Source of the DNA: Actinomycetota bacterium
GTDB taxonomy: Bacteria; Actinomycetota; Thermoleophilia; Solirubrobacterales; Solirubrobacteraceae
Direction: 5' to 3'
Assembly (NCBI GenBank): GCA_005883215.1
Contig: VAYS01000010.1
Location: 1 to 64,000 of the forward strand
DNA length: 64,000 nt
The notes beneath the pieces are model-generated. The model ran no database searches, was not told the origin of the DNA, and saw nothing but the letters and a program-made list of their open reading frames with translations. Below are positions 35,530-43,911 of this stretch, one piece after another (the stretch's first letter is position 1; every line of letters starts with the position of its first letter). The translations under genes were made by a program, and so were the position numbers.

Positions 35530-36621
35530 ATGAGAGCGCTCGTGGGCGTCGCCGGCGCCGTGGTCGTCCTGCTGATGCTGGCCGAGTTCTTCGTAACCTT
35601 CCTGGTACCGCGCCGGGTCAAGCGGGGCCCACGGATCGCCCGGCGGCTCCTGCTCGTGGCGTGGCAGCCGTGGCGGGCTGGCGGCCGTCGGCTGCCGCCC
35701 CGCGCCGCTGACACGGCGCTCGGGCTGTTCGGCCCCTTCGGGCTGATACTGATACTCGGGGCGTGGGCGCTCGGGCTGATCGTCGGCTTCGCCGGACTGC
35801 ACTGGTCCAACGACACCCACTTCACCCGCGCGGCCTCAGGCGTGGCCAACGATCTCTACATGAGCGCCGGATCGTTCTTCAGCGCCTCGACCGGACTGAA
35901 CCCCACCGGCGCATTCGCGCGCGTGCTGAACATCCTCGAGGCGGCGACCGGCTTCGCCGTGTTCTTCGTGGTGATCGGCTACCTCCCGGCCCTGTTCCAA
36001 GCCTTCTCGCGGCGGGAGGTGGCGGTGTCGCGACTCGATCCGCGCGCCGGCTCGCCTCCGTGCGGCGCGGCGATGGCGGTGTACGCCGCCGAACGCGGGG
36101 GTTGGGCAGACCTCGACGGCTATCTGCGCGAGTGGGAAACGTGGTCGGCGGAGCTCATGGAGACCCACCTCTCCTATCCGCTACTCGGCTACTTCCGCTC
36201 CCAACACGTCAACCAGAGCTGGCTGGCAGCGCTGACCGCAGTGCTGGACGCCAGCGCGATCATGCTCAGCGTCGCCGAGGAGGAGCGGTGGGAAGGAGCC
36301 GAGCTGGCCTTTGCCATCGGGCGCCACGCGATCGCCGATCTGAGCTACGCCTTCCGCGCGACCGGCGGGCCGGCGGGCGACGACCGCCTGCCCGAGGCCG
36401 ACTTCGAACGCCTGCGCCAGGTGCTCGCCGAGGCCGGCCTGCCCTTACGTCCGCCGGGCGAGACTCGCGAACGGCTTGCCGAGGCGAGGCGACGCTACGA
36501 GCCCCAGGCCGCCGGCATCGCGCGGTCGCTCGAGCTACCCCTGCCGGCCTGGCTGCCCGCCGGCCCGGCCGCTGCCAACTGGGAGGCCATCAGCGGCCAC
36601 GCCGGCCCGCAGACGAGCTGA
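35530..36621 (+). CDS. Ion-channel-like membrane protein lacking a K+ selectivity filter
   Basis: The 363-residue protein has membrane helices at about 5-27, 66-90 and 136-158. A pore-loop-like hydrophobic segment (YMSAGSFFSASTGLNPTG, 110-127) lies between the last two. This matches two-helix channel proteins of actinobacteria, but the TxGxGD filter is replaced by SASTGL. The ~200-residue cytoplasmic C-terminus is helical with no known motif. The protein may be a non-selective or altered pore, or a non-conducting relative. Confidence 0.75.
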   Translation: MRALVGVAGAVVVLLMLAEFFVTFLVPRRVKRGPRIARRLLLVAWQPWRAGGRRLPPRAADTALGLFGPFGLILILGAWALGLIVGFAGLHWSNDTHFTRAASGVANDLYMSAGSFFSASTGLNPTGAFARVLNILEAATGFAVFFVVIGYLPALFQAFSRREVAVSRLDPRAGSPPCGAAMAVYAAERGGWADLDGYLREWETWSAELMETHLSYPLLGYFRSQHVNQSWLAALTAVLDASAIMLSVAEEERWEGAELAFAIGRHAIADLSYAFRATGGPAGDDRLPEADFERLRQVLAEAGLPLRPPGETRERLAEARRRYEPQAAGIARSLELPLPAWLPAGPAAANWEAISGHAGPQTS

Positions 36622-36664
36622 GCAATCGCCCGAGGACGCCGGCCGCGCGCACAAGGGCAGGCGG

Positions 36665-37087
36665 CTATGCGTAGTGGGTCTCCTCGGCCTGGTCGCCGTC
36701 GGCGACCGGTTCCCGACACGTTGGGCAGTACCAGGCGACCTCGAGCGGGGTTCCGCATAGATCGTGGCGGGGGACGTCGGAGTCGGTGTGGCGGGCGCCC
36801 CACGCCGACAGCAGGCGCAGCGCACCGGCGAGCTCGTGTCCGGCGGCGCCGAGCTGGTAGGTGAACCGCGGCGGTCGCTCGGAGTAGGGCTCGGCGACCA
36901 CGATCCCGCGTTCCTGAAGCGCGCGCAAGCGCTGGCTGAGCACGTTCGGAGCGATCCCCTCGAGGCGCTCCTGGAGTTCGCCGAAGCGCAGCGGAGCCTC
37001 CAGCAGGGCGGCGATCACGAGCAGCGTCCACCGGTCCCCGACCGCATCCAGGGCCTCGCTCAGACCGCCCCGCGGTTCAGCGCTCAT
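36665..37087 (-). CDS. HxlR-type winged-helix regulator with C-terminal zinc-binding motif
   Basis: The 140-residue protein begins with the HxlR pattern (AVGDRWTLLVIAALLEAPLRF, then LSQRLRALQERGIV with the wing after it). Near the C-terminus CGTPL...WYCPTC offers three Cys in a rubredoxin-like arrangement, probably binding a metal or sensing redox. It is divergent from the protease pair, and an AT-rich inverted repeat sits between them. Confidence 0.88.
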   Translation of the reverse strand: MSAEPRGGLSEALDAVGDRWTLLVIAALLEAPLRFGELQERLEGIAPNVLSQRLRALQERGIVVAEPYSERPPRFTYQLGAAGHELAGALRLLSAWGARHTDSDVPRHDLCGTPLEVAWYCPTCREPVADGDQAEETHYA

Positions 37088-37117
37088 AGGCCCAAGCCTA
37101 GCCCCTGCTAATTTGTG

Positions 37118-37141
37118 CCTTGCAACTTAATATTTACAAGG
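37118..37141. promoter_or_regulatory. AT-rich inverted repeat between hxlR-type gene and protease genes
   Basis: CCTTG (37118-37122) and CAAGG (37137-37141) flank a 14-base AT-rich spacer (CAACTTAATATTTA), unusually AT-rich for this genome. It lies 31-54 bases upstream of the HxlR start and about 20 bases before the protease remnant. It is a natural place for the divergent promoters and for the HxlR operator. Confidence 0.4.
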
Positions 37142-37157
37142 AATAGAGGGAGCGGTG

Positions 37158-37194
37158 GACATGGGAGCGCTGGAAGAGGTTCAGGACGCGGTCC
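37158..37194 (+). pseudogene. N-terminal stub of a deleted HtrA-like protease
   Basis: ATG at 37158 reads MGALEEVQDAV, the kind of start seen in trypsin-like peptidases. The frame then leaves the protein sequence. From about 37192 the adjacent frame continues with SDAPAVELADRAPGAPGEP, which belongs to the middle of such a protease. The simplest explanation is an internal deletion that removed the first half and shifted the frame. Confidence 0.55.
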
Positions 37195-37248
37195 GACGCC
37201 CCGGCCGTCGAGCTGGCCGACCGGGCCCCCGGCGCCCCGGGCGAGCCG

Positions 37249-37830
37249 GTGCTTGCGCTGGCGCGGCCGGCCGGGCGCGGCCTGCGGGTCACGCTGGGGT
37301 TCGTGAGCGCCGCAGATCGCCGGTTCCGCGGGCCGCGCGGCCGGCGCCTGGAGGCGATCGAGCACACCGCCCCGCTCCCACCGGGCTCCTCGGGCGGAGC
37401 ACTCGTGGACCGGGCGGGCCGACTGCTAGGCCTCAACGCGGTGCGCCTGGAGGGTGGCTTGATCCTGGCCCTGGCCACCAGCCCGGTCCGCGACGCGATC
37501 GAGCGACTGGTGGCCGGCCAGGCGCCGGCCCGGCGCGAGCTGGGCATCGCGATCGCTCCTCCGCGGGTGGCTCGGCGCCTGCAGAGCGCCCTGGGTCTTC
37601 CCGAGCGCGACGGGGTGCTGGTGCGCGGCGTGGCCGCCGAGGGCCCGGCCGCGCGCGCCGGCTTGCAGCGCGGCGACCTGATCGTGGGAGTCGGCGGGCG
37701 CGAAGTCGATGATCTCGACGTGCTCTACTCGGCGCTCGAGCAGGACAAGCCCGAGCTAGCGCTGGCGATCGTGCGCGGGGGCGAGGACCTAGAGCTGCAA
37801 GTGGAACTCGACGTCAAGGAGGCGGCATGA
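37249..37830 (+). CDS. Truncated HtrA-like serine protease (C-terminal half with PDZ domain)
   Basis: From an internal GTG, 193 residues remain: the end of a trypsin-like domain with the nucleophile motif PPGSSGGAL (Ser48), then a PDZ domain (about 95-185, GVLVRGVAAEGPAARAGLQRG). The catalytic His and Asp are absent, so it cannot be a working protease. The open frame extends upstream to about 37195 without a good start. Its stop overlaps the next gene's start as ATGA. It may be a pseudogene remnant that still couples translation to the intact copy, or a free PDZ protein. Confidence 0.65.
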   Translation: MLALARPAGRGLRVTLGFVSAADRRFRGPRGRRLEAIEHTAPLPPGSSGGALVDRAGRLLGLNAVRLEGGLILALATSPVRDAIERLVAGQAPARRELGIAIAPPRVARRLQSALGLPERDGVLVRGVAAEGPAARAGLQRGDLIVGVGGREVDDLDVLYSALEQDKPELALAIVRGGEDLELQVELDVKEAA

Positions 37831-38828
37831 CCGCTGAGCCCACCATGGTCGAGCGTCCAGATGAGCTGGTCGAGCGCGAGCAGGCCGCCCTCGACGCGTA
37901 CTCCCGGGCGGTGGTGGGAGTCGCCGAGCAGCTCTCGCCGTCGGTCGCCAACCTGCGCGTCCTGAGGCGCACCCGTCGGGGCCGGATCCCCGCCGGGGCG
38001 GGCAGCGGCGTAGTCCTCACCCCCGACGGGTTCATTCTCACCTCGGCGCACGTGGTCGCCGGTTCCGGGCGCCAGGGACGGGCCGCCTTCGTGGACGGCA
38101 GCGAGTACGGCTTCGAGGTTGTGGGCCGCGACCCGTTCTCCGATCTGGCCGTGCTGCGCGCCGAGGCCGAGCGCCTGTCCCCCGCCGAGCTGGGAAGCGC
38201 CGAGGAGCTGCGCGTCGGTCAGCTGGTGGTGGCCATCGGCAACCCGCACGGGTTCTCGGGATCGGTCACCGCGGGGGTGGTGTCGGCCCTGGGACGCTCG
38301 CTGCCCGCGCGCGCTGGGGCGGCCGTACGCACCATCGACAACGTGATCCAGACCGATGCCGCGCTCAACCCGGGCAACTCCGGCGGGGCGCTAGCGGACA
38401 GCGCCGGGCGGGTGGTCGGCGTGAACACAGCGGTGGCGGGCATCGGGCTCGGCCTGGCCGTTCCGATCAACGAGGCCACGCGTCGGGTGATCGCCGATCT
38501 GATGACCCGCGGTCGGGTACGGCGGTCCTATCTGGGGGTAGCCGGTGGCCCCCGTCCACTGCCGCCCGGGGCCAGCCGCCGTAGAGAGCAGCGCACCGGA
38601 GTCGAGGTCGTCGAGGTGATCGCCGGCAGCCCGGCCGCCGCCGCAGGGCTGAGGCCCGAGGACCTGATCGTCGAGCTCGATGGCCAGACGGTCGCGCGGG
38701 TGGAGGATCTACAGCGCCTGATGGTGGGCGAGCTGATCGGCCACCCGGTGCCCCTCGTGGTGCTGCGCGGTGGGCGCGAGATCGCGCTCACGCTGGTGCC
38801 CGCCGAGCTGGTGGCCGACGAGGGCTGA
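37827..38828 (+). CDS. HtrA/DegP-type serine protease with PDZ domain
   Basis: The 333-residue protein carries a full triad: His75 (TSAHVV), Asp106 (FSDLAVL) and Ser185 (GNSGGAL). One PDZ domain follows at about 235-325. There is no signal peptide or membrane helix, so it acts in the cytoplasm unless exported another way; most HtrA proteins are exported. ATG overlaps the stop of the truncated copy. The two probably arose by duplication. Confidence 0.92.
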   Translation: MTAEPTMVERPDELVEREQAALDAYSRAVVGVAEQLSPSVANLRVLRRTRRGRIPAGAGSGVVLTPDGFILTSAHVVAGSGRQGRAAFVDGSEYGFEVVGRDPFSDLAVLRAEAERLSPAELGSAEELRVGQLVVAIGNPHGFSGSVTAGVVSALGRSLPARAGAAVRTIDNVIQTDAALNPGNSGGALADSAGRVVGVNTAVAGIGLGLAVPINEATRRVIADLMTRGRVRRSYLGVAGGPRPLPPGASRRREQRTGVEVVEVIAGSPAAAAGLRPEDLIVELDGQTVARVEDLQRLMVGELIGHPVPLVVLRGGREIALTLVPAELVADEG

Positions 38829-38869
38829 CGGCAGCGGACCGGGCGGGATCGACCGGAGGAGTACGGTCG

Positions 38870-40579
38870 GTGGCGATGGCTCCCCCTCCCGCGGATTCGC
38901 ATGCGGCTGACGCAGCTCCTCTGGGCTCGGGGGCGAGGGCCGACGCGGGGGCGGTGACCAGGGGCCAGCGCCCGGTTCGCAAGCGCCTGGTGCTGGTTGC
39001 CTGCATCCTCGGCTCGGGAGTGGCCCTGGTGGATGGCACCGTGGTCAACGTGGCCCTGCCGACGATCCAGCGCAGCCTGGGCGGGGGGCTGGCCGCCCAG
39101 CAGTGGATGGTCAACGCCTACCTGCTCACGTTGGGCTCGCTGATCCTGATCGGCGGCTCGCTGGGCGACCTGTTCGGGGAGCGGCGGGTGTTCGCGATCG
39201 GCGTGGGGGCGTTCGGCGTGACATCGGCGCTATGCGCCCTGGCGCCCACCGTCGGTGTCCTGATCGCCGCGCGCGCGTTGCAGGGGGTGGCCGGGGCGCT
39301 TCTCACCCCGAGCGCCCTGGCGGTGATCATCGCCACGTTCCACGAGCAGGAGCGCGGGCGGGCGATCGGCTCATGGACCGCGTGGAGCGGGATCGCCACG
39401 GTTATCGGTCCCCTCGGGGGCGGCGCGCTCCTGAACGTCGCCTCGTGGCGCTGGATCTTCCTGATCAACATTCCCCTCGTCGCGCTGTGCCTGGCCCTGA
39501 TCCTGATATCCGTGCCCCGGCGTCCGCCCGGTGGCTCGCGACCACCGATCGACTGGCTGGGCGCCGCGCTGGCGGCGTTCGGGCTGGGCGGCCCGGTGTT
39601 CGCGTTCATCGAGCAGCCCCGCCTGGGATGGAGCAGCCCGGCGGTGGTGGGACCGCTGATCGCGGGCGTGGCCCTGTTGGTGGCGTTCGTCGTCCGCGAA
39701 CGGCGGGCCCGGGCGCCGATGCTGCCCCTCGAACTCTTCGCCCGCCGCAACTTCACCGTGGGCAACGTGGAGACGCTCGCGATGTACTCCGGACTGGCGA
39801 TCCTCCTGTTCTTCCTGGTCCTGTTCCTGCAGCAGGTCGCGGGCTACACGCCGCTTCAGAGCGGTCTGGCCACACTGCCGATCACGGCGGTGATGCTTTT
39901 GTTCTCGCGGCGCTTCGGCGCCCTGGCCGACCGCCACGGTCCCCGGCTGTTCATGGGCGCCGGCCCAGTGGTCGCCGCAGCGGGAATGCTCCTGCTGCTG
40001 CGGGTAGACGCCCGCGCCGACTACGCCGGGCAGATTCTCCCGGCGCTGTTGGTGTTCTCCGTCGGGCTGGCGATGACGGTGGCCCCGCTCACCGCTGCCG
40101 TGCTGGCCGACGTTCCGGAAGACCACGCCGGCATCGGCTCGGCGATCAACAACGCGATCGCCCGGGTCGCCGGTCTGCTCGGGACCTCGGCGCTGGGCGC
40201 CGTAGTCGCCGCGCAGTTCGCGGCGGGCATTCACCAGCGGCTGCCGGCATCCTCGCTCGACGCGCCCGGCCGCCAGGCGGTGACCACCGCCACGCGTCTG
40301 TCGCTGGGGCGGCCCGCCGTGTCGAACCTGCCCTCGGGCGAGCGGCGGCGGATCGACGCTGCGGCGGTTTCGGCCTCGGTCCACACGTTTCGGGTGGGTA
40401 TGGGCGTAGCCGCGTCGCTCGTCGGGCTGGCCGGGCTGATGGCCGCCGCCGGCATCCGCAACCCGCGCCGCCGGGTCCGGGCCGAGCTCTGTGAGGGCGG
40501 CGCCCTGGTGGGCGCGAGCCCCGACGCCGCCGGCTGTCCCGAGCCCGCCCAACCGGCGGTGGCCGTCGGGCGCGCGTAG
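38870..40579 (+). CDS. MFS drug transporter, DHA2 (14-helix) type
   Basis: The 569-residue membrane protein has about 14 predicted helices. DHA2 features include ALVDGTVVNVALPTI in helix 1 (motif D1), GSLGDLFGERRVFAIG (motif A), and GSWTAWSGIATVIGPLGGG (motif C-like, antiporter). GTG at 38870 has GGAGGAG 8 bases upstream, better than the ATG at 38876. It probably exports drugs or toxic compounds using the proton gradient. No dedicated regulator is adjacent. Confidence 0.92.
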   Translation: MAMAPPPADSHAADAAPLGSGARADAGAVTRGQRPVRKRLVLVACILGSGVALVDGTVVNVALPTIQRSLGGGLAAQQWMVNAYLLTLGSLILIGGSLGDLFGERRVFAIGVGAFGVTSALCALAPTVGVLIAARALQGVAGALLTPSALAVIIATFHEQERGRAIGSWTAWSGIATVIGPLGGGALLNVASWRWIFLINIPLVALCLALILISVPRRPPGGSRPPIDWLGAALAAFGLGGPVFAFIEQPRLGWSSPAVVGPLIAGVALLVAFVVRERRARAPMLPLELFARRNFTVGNVETLAMYSGLAILLFFLVLFLQQVAGYTPLQSGLATLPITAVMLLFSRRFGALADRHGPRLFMGAGPVVAAAGMLLLLRVDARADYAGQILPALLVFSVGLAMTVAPLTAAVLADVPEDHAGIGSAINNAIARVAGLLGTSALGAVVAAQFAAGIHQRLPASSLDAPGRQAVTTATRLSLGRPAVSNLPSGERRRIDAAAVSASVHTFRVGMGVAASLVGLAGLMAAAGIRNPRRRVRAELCEGGALVGASPDAAGCPEPAQPAVAVGRA

Positions 40580-40586
40580 CTCGGCC

Positions 40587-41363
40587 TCAGCGATCGCCGT
40601 CGGCCGGCGTCGGCGCTCCCTCGTCGCCCAGCGGCGCGCGACGCAGATCGCCCGCCACGAGCCCGCGGACCGGCTCGCCACTGGCGCCGCCCAGCAGATC
40701 GTTGATCATCGCCTGGGCGCGAGCGACGATGTCGAGCAGCACCTGCTGGGCGCGCTCCACCTGGCCCGCCTCGAGCGCGTATTTGGCCACCACCGCCTCC
40801 TGGAGGATCGTGTCGTTGAGCTCCAACGCCTGACGTCGGCGGTGAATACCCAGGGCCACCAGGTTGGCCACCGCGCAGAGGAATTCGACCTCGCTCCCGT
40901 CGAACTCGCGCGGATGCACGCTGTGGGCGCCAAGGACGCCGTACGGGCGCAGACCCGCCCCCATGATCCGCACCGCGACGCTCGCCACCACGCCGTGCTC
41001 GAGCAGCTCAGGGCTCGGGGCAAAGCGAGTCTCGGTTGAAAGGTCACCGACGACGACCGGCTCCGAGGCCGACAGCGTGAACGCGGCGTAGCCGCCGGGC
41101 ATGGCGTCGATCATGGACCCCAGCGTCCCTTCGCGCCAACCGATCCCCGCCCGGAGCCGAAGCGTTTCGCCGGCGCGATCCAGCTCGAGGACCGAGACGT
41201 GCCGCACGCCCAGGGTTTGGGCGATCACGGCCACCGCCTCGTCCATGAGTCTGGGTAGATCGGCTCCTACCAGCGCGTCGTGGCCTAGGTCCGCCAGCGT
41301 CACCTGGACCCGCGCCGAGGCGGGGCCGACCGCTTCGCTCCCTGGCCCAGGAGATGGCGACAT
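40587..41363 (-). CDS. GAF-domain protein with degenerate histidine-kinase dimerisation segment
   Basis: The 258-residue protein has a GAF domain (about 18-170). A helical region follows, containing ELNDTILQEAVVAKYALEAG, which resembles the HisKA_3 phosphoacceptor helix (E-L-H-D-x-x-x-Q) with Asn in place of His. No ATPase domain follows. It may be a stand-alone sensor or partner of another protein. It is divergent from the small Cys-motif gene and convergent with the MFS transporter. Confidence 0.8.
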   Translation of the reverse strand: MSPSPGPGSEAVGPASARVQVTLADLGHDALVGADLPRLMDEAVAVIAQTLGVRHVSVLELDRAGETLRLRAGIGWREGTLGSMIDAMPGGYAAFTLSASEPVVVGDLSTETRFAPSPELLEHGVVASVAVRIMGAGLRPYGVLGAHSVHPREFDGSEVEFLCAVANLVALGIHRRRQALELNDTILQEAVVAKYALEAGQVERAQQVLLDIVARAQAMINDLLGGASGEPVRGLVAGDLRRAPLGDEGAPTPADGDR

Positions 41364-41423
41364 GGCGCCGTGACGGTACCGCGTCTAGGGCTCCGCACCG
41401 GCCCACGGGGTAGGTTCGGGTTG

Positions 41424-41720
41424 GTGCCCGATCCCAACGCCGAACGCCTCGCGCGCAACGAAGCCCTGTTTCGCAAGCTCAACCAGGCCCAGCCCGCCGA
41501 GCCTGAAGGCAGCAACGACTTCTACTGCGAATGCGGCGACCTGCTGTGCACGGCGCGCGTCGGCCTGACGCTTGATGAATACCTGGCCGTGCGAAGCGAT
41601 CGTCGGCGCTTTCTCATCGTTCCGGGACACCAGGTGGACGAGGTCGAACAGGTCGTCGAGCGCCATGACGGCTACTGGGTGGTCGAGAAGCGCCCCGACC
41701 TCGACGAGGTAGGAGCCTGA
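41424..41720 (+). CDS. Small conserved hypothetical protein with CxC-x4-C motif
   Basis: The 98-residue protein (GTG at 41424) reads PDPNAERLARNEALFRKLNQ at the start, then FYCECGDLLCTARVGLTLDE, then RRFLIVPGHQVDEVEQVVE and GYWVVEK. I recognise it as a type common in actinobacteria without known function. The three close Cys suggest a metal site. A longer GTG/ACG-rich extension upstream looks non-coding. Confidence 0.78.
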   Translation: MPDPNAERLARNEALFRKLNQAQPAEPEGSNDFYCECGDLLCTARVGLTLDEYLAVRSDRRRFLIVPGHQVDEVEQVVERHDGYWVVEKRPDLDEVGA

Positions 41721-41768
41721 GCACTCGTCGGCTGGTGGGCAGGCTCCGGCCCGAGGGGTAGTGGTGGC

Positions 41769-42386
41769 TCAGCGGCCCGCCGGGCGCGAGGCGGCCGCGA
41801 ACAAAAGCGACAGCGCGGTGCCCAGTAGCTCATCGGGGACGGCATCGGGATCGGCGAGCTTTTGGCGCGCGATCCCGTCGGCCATGGCGTCCACGGCGAT
41901 CGCCAGCTGCTCGGCGGGCAGCGTGAGCTCGAGGCCGAAGTCGCGCGCCGCATCGGCGATCAGTCGGGTGAGCATTGCCCGGACCTCGGCAAAGCGCTCG
42001 GCGACCTTGGGGCGCACCGCAGGATCGCGCACCGCGTAGGCCCAGAACTCCATCAACAGGAGCACCGTCCGCGGTTCGCGCTCGACGAAGCCCATCCAGT
42101 AGTGCGCGCCGCCGCGAGCCCGCTCGTCGACGGTCCCGCGGTGGCCGACCGCCTCTTCGAGCTCTCGCGCGCGCGCGTGTAGCTCAGCCTCGACGATGGC
42201 CAGGAACAGGTCTTCCTTGCCTTCGAAGTTCGAGTACAGCGCGCCGGTCGAGAACCCCGCCTCCTCGGCGATCTCGTCGACGGAAGCCCCGTGGTAGCCG
42301 CGCTGGGCAAAGACACGCGCCGCGGCTTCGAGCAGGCGCTCGCGCGTCTCGGCCCGGCGCTGCCCTCGAGTGGGACGGGCGGCCAT
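41769..42386 (-). CDS. TetR family transcriptional regulator
   Basis: The 205-residue protein has an N-terminal TetR helix-turn-helix (RERLLEAAARVFAQRGYHGA, then VDEIAEEAGFSTGALYSNF) and a variable helical ligand domain. It is divergent from the R2lox-SCP2 gene with 107 bases between. A CGAACG/CGTTCG inverted repeat in that gap is a likely operator, so it probably controls itself and the oxidase. Confidence 0.93.
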   Translation of the reverse strand: MAARPTRGQRRAETRERLLEAAARVFAQRGYHGASVDEIAEEAGFSTGALYSNFEGKEDLFLAIVEAELHARARELEEAVGHRGTVDERARGGAHYWMGFVEREPRTVLLLMEFWAYAVRDPAVRPKVAERFAEVRAMLTRLIADAARDFGLELTLPAEQLAIAVDAMADGIARQKLADPDAVPDELLGTALSLLFAAASRPAGR

Positions 42387-42409
42387 CGCGGCCAGTTTAG
42401 AACGCTTGC

Positions 42410-42437
42410 CGAACGGACGCTATTTCGATAACGTTCG
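42410..42437. promoter_or_regulatory. Likely TetR operator in the tetR-R2lox intergenic region
   Basis: CGAACG (42410-42415) and CGTTCG (42432-42437) form an inverted repeat with a 16-base spacer that contains the most AT-rich bases of the gap (CTATTTCGATAA). The arms lie 24-52 bases upstream of the TetR start and 57-84 bases before the oxidase start. Confidence 0.5.
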
Positions 42438-42493
42438 CTATCCAGGGCAGCGGGGAGTAGCACCCGCCCAATCCAGCCTCCAGGAGACCCTCG

Positions 42494-43843
42494 ATGGCAG
42501 CCACCGTCAGTCCCACGCAAACCCCGCCTTCCCCGCCCCGTGCGGCAGACGCAGCGACCCCCGATCGAGCCGGCGCGCCCGCGATCGCTGGGCAGATCTC
42601 CTACACCGACCTCTATGCCCGCTGGGAACGCGGCAACTGGCGGGCGAGCGAGATCGACTTCAGCGAGGATCGCCGTCAATGGCGCGAGGAGTTCAGCGAC
42701 TTCGAGCGCCGCGCCGCGCTGTGGAACTACGCCCTGTTCTTCTGGGGCGAGGACGCCGTCGCCGACAACCTCTCCCCCTATATCGACGCCGCTCCGCTGG
42801 AGGAGCAGAAGTACTTCCTCACCACCCAGCAGGTCGACGAGGCGCGCCACGCCGTCTTCTTCAAGCGCTTCATGCACGAGGTCTGCGACATCGGCGACGG
42901 CAGCGTCGCGGGCGGGCTCCAGGCGATCCGCCCCGAGCTGACGCCCGGCTTCCGTCGCATCTTCGGGCGCCTGGACACAATGGCCGACGAGCTACGCCAC
43001 GATCGTTCGGTCCCCAAGCTGGCGGCGGCGGTGACCCTGTACCACATCGTCATCGAGGCCTCGCTGGCGCAGCCGGGCCAGCACTTCATCACCAGCTACT
43101 TGGAGCGACGCAATCTCCTGCCTGGATTTCGCCAGGGGATGGAGAACGTCGCCGCCGACGAGCAGCGACACATCGGCTTCGGCGTCAAGCTGCTCTCGGA
43201 CCTCGTCGAGCGAGAGCCGGGCTGCCGAAAGGCGGTCGCCGATCTCCTGCGCGAGGTGCTGCCATGGACCTCCACGGTGCTCAAGCCGCCCGGCTGGGAC
43301 GAGCGCTATGTGACCGTGTTTGGCTTCACCTACGACGAGCTCGGCGTGGAGGGCGTCACGTCGCTACAGACCAAGCTGCGCAGCGCCGGTCTGGCGATCG
43401 AGAGCCTGCCCGGCCCACCGCCCCTGCCCCTGGGCCTGACCCCGCTCGAGCAGAGCCAGCGCGGCCGCCGGCTGGCCAAGGCCGGCTACATCGGAGAGGA
43501 CGACGAGCCGATCGCCCGAGACGCCGAATCGGTCGCCCTTCTGTTTGACACCGTGCGACGCTCGGTCAACCCGCAGCGCCGTCTGCGCCGTCCCGTGACC
43601 GTGCAGTGGAGGTTCACCGACGCGGACATCGCGCCCTGGCACCTGCGCATCGACGACGAGACGGCCACCGCCGACGAGGGCCTGGCCGCCTCGGCCGACC
43701 TGACGCTGCGGTGCCGGTTCGAGGACTGGGTCAAGATCATGTTCAATCGACTGGACCCCGGGCGGGCCTTCGTCACCGGCCGGCTGCGCCCGCGGGGCAG
43801 CCTGCGCGTGCTGGCCCAGATGCCCCGCCTGTTCGCCCGCTAG
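42494..43843 (+). CDS. R2-like ligand-binding oxidase (R2lox) fused to an SCP2 domain
   Basis: This 449-residue protein has a ferritin-like R2 domain (about 35-310). Metal ligands match R2lox: Glu86, Glu116 and His119 (DEARH), Glu188, Glu223 and His226 (DEQRH). Val89 and Tyr183 sit exactly where R2lox forms its Val-Tyr ether crosslink (three residues after the first Glu, five before the fourth ligand). A Mn/Fe oxidase with a bound long-chain ligand is therefore expected. Residues about 345-449 form an SCP2 sterol-carrier-like domain (TVQWRFTDADIAPWHLRI). Known R2lox proteins are near 310 residues. AGGAG precedes the ATG. Confidence 0.88.
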   Translation: MAATVSPTQTPPSPPRAADAATPDRAGAPAIAGQISYTDLYARWERGNWRASEIDFSEDRRQWREEFSDFERRAALWNYALFFWGEDAVADNLSPYIDAAPLEEQKYFLTTQQVDEARHAVFFKRFMHEVCDIGDGSVAGGLQAIRPELTPGFRRIFGRLDTMADELRHDRSVPKLAAAVTLYHIVIEASLAQPGQHFITSYLERRNLLPGFRQGMENVAADEQRHIGFGVKLLSDLVEREPGCRKAVADLLREVLPWTSTVLKPPGWDERYVTVFGFTYDELGVEGVTSLQTKLRSAGLAIESLPGPPPLPLGLTPLEQSQRGRRLAKAGYIGEDDEPIARDAESVALLFDTVRRSVNPQRRLRRPVTVQWRFTDADIAPWHLRIDDETATADEGLAASADLTLRCRFEDWVKIMFNRLDPGRAFVTGRLRPRGSLRVLAQMPRLFAR

Positions 43844-43911
43844 GCCGCCGCGCTCTGCAGACCCGCTTGAGCCGCGGGCGGCGGACTGCTCTCATGTAGT
43901 TAGAGGGCGAG

